Assembly: GCF_916618885.1 (NCBI RefSeq)
Contig: NZ_CAKAKH010000002.1
Span: 247,956 to 311,955, forward strand
Direction of reading: 5' to 3'
Length of the DNA stretch: 64,000 nucleotides
Source of the DNA: Marinilactibacillus sp. Marseille-P9653
GTDB taxonomy: Bacteria; Bacillota; Bacilli; Lactobacillales; Carnobacteriaceae_A
The position numbers and the translations under genes are program-made. Below, piece by piece: positions 59,373 to 64,000 of the stretch (position 1 is the stretch's first letter; every line of letters begins with the position of its first letter). The notes below the pieces were generated by a model. It had not been told where the DNA came from, did no database searches, and worked only from the letters and a program-made list of their open reading frames with translations.

Positions 59373-60479
59373 TTAACGAATGACATTTTGTGTTTCAGTA
59401 TCGAAGAAGTGTGATTTACCCATATCGAAAGCTAAATCTACATTTTCACCTGGTTTATGGTAATCACGAGCATCTACTCGAGCGATAAATTCTACTCCAC
59501 CTACTTCAGAGTACAACATTGTTTCAGCTCCAAGTAATTCAGAAACGGCAACTTTAGAAGTAATGATTGTGTTTGGAGAAGCATCTAGCGCTACTTGTTC
59601 GCTATGGATATCTTCCGGACGGATACCGAAGACAAGTTTAGCCCCATCAGTATAACCTTTTTCACGAAGCATTTTCAGTTTGCCTCCTGGAACTTCAACT
59701 TCCATCCCATTACCATTTGAAATTTTGTTTCCATTAAGTGTTACATCAAAGAAGTTCATAGCAGGAGATCCGATGAATCCACCAACGAAAACATTTACAG
59801 GGAAATCATAAACTTCTTTAGGTGTTCCGATTTGTTGGATAAAACCGTCTTTAAGGATAACGATTCTATCCGCCATTGTCATCGCTTCAGTTTGATCATG
59901 TGTTACATAGATTGAAGTTGTGTTCAAGCGTTGATGTAATTTCGCAATCTCAGCACGCATCGCTACACGTAGTTTAGCATCTAAGTTTGATAGTGGCTCA
60001 TCCATAAGGAATACTTTTGCATCACGTACAATAGCACGTCCCAAAGCAACACGTTGACGTTGTCCACCTGATAATGCAGCTGGTTTACGATCCAATAATG
60101 GTGTGAGTCCTAAGATTTCAGCAGCATTATCTACACGTTTCTTGATTTCGTCTTTTTTGTATTTACGTAGTTTAAGACCAAAAGCCATATTGTCAAATAC
60201 TGTCATATGTGGATATAATGCGTAGTTTTGGAATACCATTGCGATATCACGGTCTTTAGGTGCTACATCATTCATTAATGTATCGCCAATCCATAATTCG
60301 CCTTCTGAAATTTCTTCAAGTCCAGCAATCATACGTAGTGTTGTTGATTTACCACAACCAGATGGTCCAACAAATACGATAAACTCGCGATCTTTAATTC
60401 TCATATCAAAGTCTGATACTGCATAATCTTCTGAATTATCATAACTTTTATAAATATTTTTCAATGCGATTTCTACCAT
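59373..60479 (-). CDS. msmK: Sugar ABC transporter ATP-binding protein (MsmK/UgpC type)
   Basis: The 368-residue ATPase has Walker [10 protein letters not shown] (38-46), signature LSGGQRQR (136-143), Walker B VFLMDE (156-161) and a C-terminal TOBE/OB domain (GIRPEDIH). It resembles MsmK/UgpC, which in Firmicutes powers several sugar importers. No permease gene is nearby, which fits a shared ATPase. The start is the ATG at 60477-60479; an in-frame GTG 9 nt earlier is possible. A cre-like site and an inverted repeat lie upstream. Confidence 0.93.
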   Translation of the reverse strand: MVEIALKNIYKSYDNSEDYAVSDFDMRIKDREFIVFVGPSGCGKSTTLRMIAGLEEISEGELWIGDTLMNDVAPKDRDIAMVFQNYALYPHMTVFDNMAFGLKLRKYKKDEIKKRVDNAAEILGLTPLLDRKPAALSGGQRQRVALGRAIVRDAKVFLMDEPLSNLDAKLRVAMRAEIAKLHQRLNTTSIYVTHDQTEAMTMADRIVILKDGFIQQIGTPKEVYDFPVNVFVGGFIGSPAMNFFDVTLNGNKISNGNGMEVEVPGGKLKMLREKGYTDGAKLVFGIRPEDIHSEQVALDASPNTIITSKVAVSELLGAETMLYSEVGGVEFIARVDARDYHKPGENVDLAFDMGKSHFFDTETQNVIR

Positions 60480-60543
60480 TTTATTCACCATTCCTCTTTG
60501 AGTTTTATATTTTCTGTTATTCTTCTTTACATAGTTCATTCTA

Positions 60544-60558
60544 ATGTAAACGGTTTTA
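60544..60558 (-). promoter_or_regulatory. Candidate cre (CcpA) site before msmK
   Basis: ATGTAAACGGTTTTA on the plus strand matches the WTGNAANCGNWNNCW consensus except one position. Located 65 nt before the msmK start. Confidence 0.55.
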
Positions 60559-60573
60559 TACTTCTACGTTAAA

Positions 60574-60604
60574 GTGCACAAATAAGAAAGAAGCTTTTGT
60601 GCAC
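60574..60604 (-). promoter_or_regulatory. Inverted repeat (operator-like) before msmK
   Basis: GTGCACAAA and TTTGTGCAC (9 bp each) flank a 13-nt centre, just upstream of the cre-like site. It could bind a dimeric regulator; as RNA it could form a hairpin but has no U-tract. Confidence 0.5.
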
Positions 60605-60636
60605 GTTGACCAAACTCTAAAAGAATGATAAAAAAT

Positions 60637-61200
60637 TTACGAAGACTGATTCTCAATTTTTTTGATTATACGAGCCGGATTTCCAGCTATTACAACGTTA
60701 TCTCCAAAGGACTTGGTCACAACTGATCCTGCTCCAACAACAACATTATTACCTAATGTGACGCCTCCTATAATCGTTGCATCTGAACCGATCCAGCAAT
60801 TATCTCCAATCGTAATGGGTCGCCCGAATTCAACACCTGAATTCCGTTCTACTGGATCTAACGGGTGTTCAGGTGTAACGAGACTAACTCTTGGTCCAAA
60901 CATAGCATTGTCACCTACAGCAATAGGACAAGTATCCAGTAAAACCAAGTCAAAGTTTGCATAGAATCTTTCTCCTACACTTACGTTAAATCCATAATCT
61001 ATTCTTAATCCCGGTTCTACGTGTACCCTTTCACCTGTCCGTCCGAAAATTTCCTTAATCATTTCGGTTCTTTCCTGTTCCACTGGTAACTGATTATACT
61101 CTTTAGACAACGTGTGTGCTCGTACTCTTGCTTTCACCAATTCTTCATCGCCTGGGTTGTATAATTCTCCAGCGATCATTTTCGCTTTTTCAGTTTTCAT
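60637..61200 (-). CDS. maa: Sugar O-acetyltransferase (maltose/galactoside acetyltransferase family)
   Basis: The 187-residue left-handed beta-helix protein has hexapeptide repeats (VGDNAMFG, IGDNCWIGSDATIIGG, LGNNVVVGAGSVV) and the N-terminal Mac domain (MIAGELYNPGDEEL). The catalytic histidine is His112 in TPEHPLDP. The family acetylates maltose, glucose or galactosides. It shares an operon-like layout with the glycerate kinase upstream (18-nt gap). Confidence 0.92.
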   Translation of the reverse strand: MKTEKAKMIAGELYNPGDEELVKARVRAHTLSKEYNQLPVEQERTEMIKEIFGRTGERVHVEPGLRIDYGFNVSVGERFYANFDLVLLDTCPIAVGDNAMFGPRVSLVTPEHPLDPVERNSGVEFGRPITIGDNCWIGSDATIIGGVTLGNNVVVGAGSVVTKSFGDNVVIAGNPARIIKKIENQSS

Positions 61201-61218
61201 ATAAACTTCCTCTACTTT

Positions 61219-62358
61219 TTATTTTTTTGCCCCTAATTGGTATGCTCTAAAAGCCGTTTCCCCTGCTTCAATTAGTAATGCTTCTACATCAGAAATAGCT
61301 TCTTGTAGTGTCATCGGCCGATTAACCGTATCAATTACCAAATCAATCCCGCTATGATAGATTTTCGACAAATCTTTTTCTCGTCCGCCCACGATTGCAA
61401 TAACAGGTAAGCCGTATTTTTTAGCTAGACGGGCAACACCAACTGGAGCTTTACCTTGCACAGACTGTCCATCCATATTGCCTTCTCCCGTTATCACGAG
61501 ATCTGCTTTCTTTAAAGCTTCCTCTATCTTGATCAGTTTCAGAACTTCTTCTATACCGCTTGTGAGCTCAGCTCTACAAAAAACTTGCAGAGCAAATCCC
61601 AAACCACCAGCAGCACCTGATCCCGGAGCATTTTGATAATGATGACTGGTTTCTTTTTCTATTATATCTGCGTATCGCTTTAATAACTCATCAAACCGTT
61701 TGATGTCTGATTTCTGAACACCCTTTTGAGGACCAAATACGGCTATAGCACCATTTTGACCTGTTAATGGATTTGTCATCACATCAGACAATACATTCAA
61801 ATTGACATTAGCTATTCTAGTATCTATCTGACTAAAATCTACTCTATCTAAGCGCTCAAGTTCTCTTACACCATAGCCGATATCAACGCCTGCTCGGTCT
61901 AGTAATTTGATTCCAAGTGCTTGTGCCATTCCAGCACCACCATCAATCGTTGCACTACCACCCAATCCTATATATATGTGCTTTGCCCCTATATCCAAAG
62001 CTGCGCGTATCAATTCGCCGGTGCCATAAGTCGAAGATATGCCAGAATCACTATCTGACTCAAGGTATTGCAATCCGCTCGCTTCTGCTATTTCAATAAT
62101 AGCTGTCTCCTTGTCTATCATACCAAACCTAGCATTCACTTTCTTCCCGTACGGATCTCTAACCACTGCGTAGTGATAGCTTCCACCAGTCATTCTTACA
62201 ATCGCTTCAACTGTGCCTTCTCCACCGTCAGCAATAGCAAATTCAGAAATGGATACATCTGTTGAAACACGCTTGATTCCCTTGGCAATTTGCTCAGCTA
62301 CTTTTTTAGAATCAGCACTTCCTTTAAAAGAATCAGAAGCAATCAGAATGTTTGTCAT
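61219..62358 (-). CDS. Glycerate kinase
   Basis: The 379-residue protein matches the GlxK/GarK glycerate kinase family: IASDSFKGSADSKKVAEQI at the start, GGEGTVEA, GLGGSATIDGGAGMAQALG and VITGEGNMDGQSVQGKAP near the end. It phosphorylates glycerate for glycolysis. GGAGG precedes the ATG. Followed by maa. Confidence 0.93.
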   Translation of the reverse strand: MTNILIASDSFKGSADSKKVAEQIAKGIKRVSTDVSISEFAIADGGEGTVEAIVRMTGGSYHYAVVRDPYGKKVNARFGMIDKETAIIEIAEASGLQYLESDSDSGISSTYGTGELIRAALDIGAKHIYIGLGGSATIDGGAGMAQALGIKLLDRAGVDIGYGVRELERLDRVDFSQIDTRIANVNLNVLSDVMTNPLTGQNGAIAVFGPQKGVQKSDIKRFDELLKRYADIIEKETSHHYQNAPGSGAAGGLGFALQVFCRAELTSGIEEVLKLIKIEEALKKADLVITGEGNMDGQSVQGKAPVGVARLAKKYGLPVIAIVGGREKDLSKIYHSGIDLVIDTVNRPMTLQEAISDVEALLIEAGETAFRAYQLGAKK

Positions 62359-62433
62359 AGATTACTATCCTCCAATTTTCATTCTGAACTTATCTTACCA
62401 AAACCGTTTCTATCCTGTATAGTTTTTTACACA

Positions 62434-62462
62434 TTGACTTCGGCTCGTATTAGACTTAGAAT
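62434..62462 (+). promoter_or_regulatory. Sigma-A promoter of the NmrA-like gene
   Basis: Plus strand: -35 TTGACT (62434-62439), 17-nt spacer, -10 TAGAAT (62457-62462). Confidence 0.8.
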
Positions 62463-62517
62463 AAACGTGTATTTACTTATTAAAAGTACGTAAAATATCT
62501 AATCGGAGGATTACATC

Positions 62518-63381
62518 ATGACAATTGCCATTACTGGTGCGACTGGACACTTAGGAAACAAAGTTCTTGAAGAATTACTATATCAAAAAGTAAACGACAG
62601 GCTTGTAACCGTTGTTCGAAATGAAGAGAAAGCTAAAAGCCAATTTTCTACTGACATCGAAGTGCGTTATGGTGACTATAATGACTTAGCATCTCTTGTC
62701 ACAGCCTTTCAAGGAATCGACAAGCTTCTATTTATCTCTAGTCCAAGTAATGATGACATGGAAAGAACCGTTCAACATGCTACAGTTGTACGGGCTGCCA
62801 GGGATGCCGGAGTTTCTCATATTTACTATACTAGTATTTCAAATGCGGATCATTCAACAATCTCTTTGGCTAAATTACATGTTGCAACAGAGGCGATAAT
62901 TAAAGTTTCTGGACTTGATTATACATTTATTAGAAATCCTTTATACACAGAAGTATTTATAAATCCTACACTTAAAGAGTCCGTTGAATCAGGAATGCTT
63001 GTTTCAAATACAGGTTCTGGAAAGTTAAATACTTCTAGTAGAAATGATATAGCAAAAGCTATTACTCAATTACTCATGAACGATGAGTTTAAAAAGCAGA
63101 TCATTGATCTTGCAGCTTCGTCAACATGGTCTTTCCAAGAACTTGCAGATACAATAAGTAAAATCAGTCAAAAAGAAGTTCACTACAAAGCTGTTTCCAA
63201 AAATGAAGCAGTAGACTATTTTACCTCTATCGGCCTTAGCGAACCTGGAGCTCAGTTCACAGCTTCTCTATACGATGCTATAGAAAAAGGCGACATTGAA
63301 CAAACCCATACTGAGATTAAAGAATTGATTGGTAAAGAGACCACATTAGAAGAAGCAGTAGCGCAAGCAATATCTTCATAA
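62518..63381 (+). CDS. NmrA-like NAD(P)-binding oxidoreductase (QorB type)
   Basis: The 287-residue Rossmann-fold protein starts MTIAITGATGHLGNKVLEEL, with the NAD(P) motif GATGHLG, and carries YYTSISNAD where QorB/NmrA-type proteins have a similar sequence. It lacks a full YxxxK catalytic pair at that place. It may be a quinone oxidoreductase or a redox sensor. CGGAGG lies 8 nt upstream. Confidence 0.85.
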   Translation: MTIAITGATGHLGNKVLEELLYQKVNDRLVTVVRNEEKAKSQFSTDIEVRYGDYNDLASLVTAFQGIDKLLFISSPSNDDMERTVQHATVVRAARDAGVSHIYYTSISNADHSTISLAKLHVATEAIIKVSGLDYTFIRNPLYTEVFINPTLKESVESGMLVSNTGSGKLNTSSRNDIAKAITQLLMNDEFKKQIIDLAASSTWSFQELADTISKISQKEVHYKAVSKNEAVDYFTSIGLSEPGAQFTASLYDAIEKGDIEQTHTEIKELIGKETTLEEAVAQAISS

Positions 63382-63474
63382 TAATCGGTTTACTCAGAAT
63401 CATCTAATTTAAGAGTAAAAAAGAAGACAGCCGCCTCTTATTAGATTATGATAGTTATAGAGAGGAGTGGTAAT

Positions 63475-63777
63475 GTGAAATTAGAACTAACAGATAATGC
63501 CATTCAATGGTTTGAAGATGAATTTTCACTAGATAATGGAAAGGCTATACGCTTTTTTGGAAAAACTTATGGTAACACAGAAGTTCATGAAGGTTTTTCA
63601 GTAGGATTAACCGTAGATGAACTCGAAGGTGAAGCTTTAGCGAAGCAAGAAGTCAATGGAATAACCTACTTCGCAGGAAAAGAAGATGACTGGTTCTTTA
63701 GTGGTTATGATCTTGAAATCGACTTTGATTTTGAAAATGAAGATCTGATTTATCATTTTCATGAAACAGCTAAATAA
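63475..63777 (+). CDS. HesB/IscA-like fold protein without cysteines
   Basis: Start taken at GTG 63475-63477 (MKLELTDNAIQWFEDEF) with AGGAG 7 nt upstream; 100 residues. It resembles the HesB/YadR/YfhF (iron-sulfur biosynthesis) family of Firmicutes, acidic at the C-terminus (DLEIDFDFENEDLIYHFHE). It has no cysteine, so it cannot bind an iron-sulfur cluster like IscA. Role unknown. Confidence 0.8.
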   Translation: MKLELTDNAIQWFEDEFSLDNGKAIRFFGKTYGNTEVHEGFSVGLTVDELEGEALAKQEVNGITYFAGKEDDWFFSGYDLEIDFDFENEDLIYHFHETAK

Positions 63778-63790
63778 ATCATTCAATACA

Positions 63791-63826
63791 AAAAGCAGTT
63801 GCCCAAATATAGGGACAACTGCTTTT
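63791..63826 (+). terminator. Terminator after the HesB-like gene (bidirectional)
   Basis: AAAAGCAGTTG-CCC-loop-GGG-A-CAACTGC-TTTTT, one bulged A; T runs on both strands. Confidence 0.88.
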
Positions 63827-63878
63827 TGCATATTCAACTTTAACAACATTATTCTTCCTATTCGAAGGTACAAAAAAA

Positions 63879-63951
63879 CTCCGCAAGCAGGGCTCGAACC
63901 TGCGACAACGCGATTAACAGTCGCGCGCTCTACCAACTGAGCTATTGCGGA
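63879..63951 (-). tRNA. tRNA-Asn (anticodon GTT)
   Basis: A 73-nt cloverleaf on the minus strand: acceptor TCCGCAA/TTGCGGA, D arm AGCTCAGTTGGTAGAGC, anticodon GTT at 63916-63918 in CTGTTAATC, T arm GCAGGTTCGAGCCCTGC. The CCA is not encoded. A T7 run follows directly. It sits downstream of the 5S rRNA. Confidence 0.96.
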
Positions 63952-63985
63952 ATCAAAAAATGGTATTAGATAAAAAAAAAGAACT

Positions 63986-64000
63986 GCACGGCAACGTCCT
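63986..64000 (-). rRNA. 3' end of 5S rRNA (cut by window edge)
   Basis: The minus-strand sequence AGGACGTTGCCGTGC matches the typical 3' terminus of Firmicute 5S rRNA (TAGGACGTTGCC...). It is followed by AGTTC and T9, then tRNA-Asn. Only about 15 nt are inside the window. Confidence 0.75.

Overview
This window carries the conserved transcription/translation core of a low-GC Gram-positive bacterium. Almost every gene is on the minus strand, in the order known from Bacillus subtilis (gltX-cysS-mrnC-rlmB-yacP-sigH-rpmG-secE-nusG-rplKAJL-rsmC-rpoBC-rpsLG-fusA-tuf-S10/spc/alpha operons-ecfA1A2T-truA-rplM-rpsI). Strong AAAGGAGG Shine-Dalgarno sites, many GTG/TTG starts, T-box and PyrR leaders, the lack of map between adk and infA, and neighbours such as msmK, maa and a Gx transporter suggest Lactobacillales, probably Carnobacteriaceae or a close relative. 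The family assignment is inference.

Layout, left to right. 1-0.9 kb: edge of an unknown gene, a GNAT acetyltransferase and a tiny unknown protein. 0.9-1.9 kb: rpsI-rplM with an L13-type leader. 2-6.1 kb: a YkvA-like protein, an MBL hydrolase, a membrane protein, an MscS channel gene split by an in-frame amber codon, and a P-loop kinase. 6.1-9.4 kb: truA and the ECF transporter energizing module. 9.8-24.1 kb: alpha, spc and S10 ribosomal operons with secY, adk, infA and rpoA. 24.5-29.3 kb: tuf, fusA, rpsG, rpsL. 29.4-37.1 kb: rpoC, rpoB with their own promoter and leader. 37.1-44.1 kb: rsmC, fumC, uraA (PyrR attenuator), a LURP-one protein, ftsW and rodA. 44.4-48.2 kb: rplL, rplJ, rplA, rplK, nusG, secE, rpmG. 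48.5 kb: the Gx transporter on the plus strand. 49-59 kb: sigH-like sigma factor, yacP/rae1, rlmB, mrnC, cysS (T-box), gltX, ispD-like, yacL, radA, dut. 59.4-62.4 kb: msmK, maa, glycerate kinase. 62.5-63.8 kb: NmrA-like SDR and a HesB-fold protein (plus strand). 63.9-64 kb: tRNA-Asn and the 3' tip of 5S rRNA, i.e. the end of an rrn operon.

The proteins are mostly ordinary housekeeping; the interest lies in the RNA. I found consensus promoters (mostly 17-nt spacers) in front of rplM, infA, rpsJ, tuf, rpsL, rpoB, uraA, rplJ, rplK and rpmG. Regulatory candidates are two L1-rRNA mimics in one operon (before rplK and before rplA), an L10 attenuator, a PyrR attenuator, a cysteine T-box, an L13 leader, a terminator-like hairpin with U8 inside the rpoB leader, terminator hairpins between secY/adk and secE/nusG, and two unusually long, highly folded spacers inside essential operons (rplF-rplR and rpoB-rpoC). 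No CRISPR array, prophage, insertion sequence or defence island was seen.
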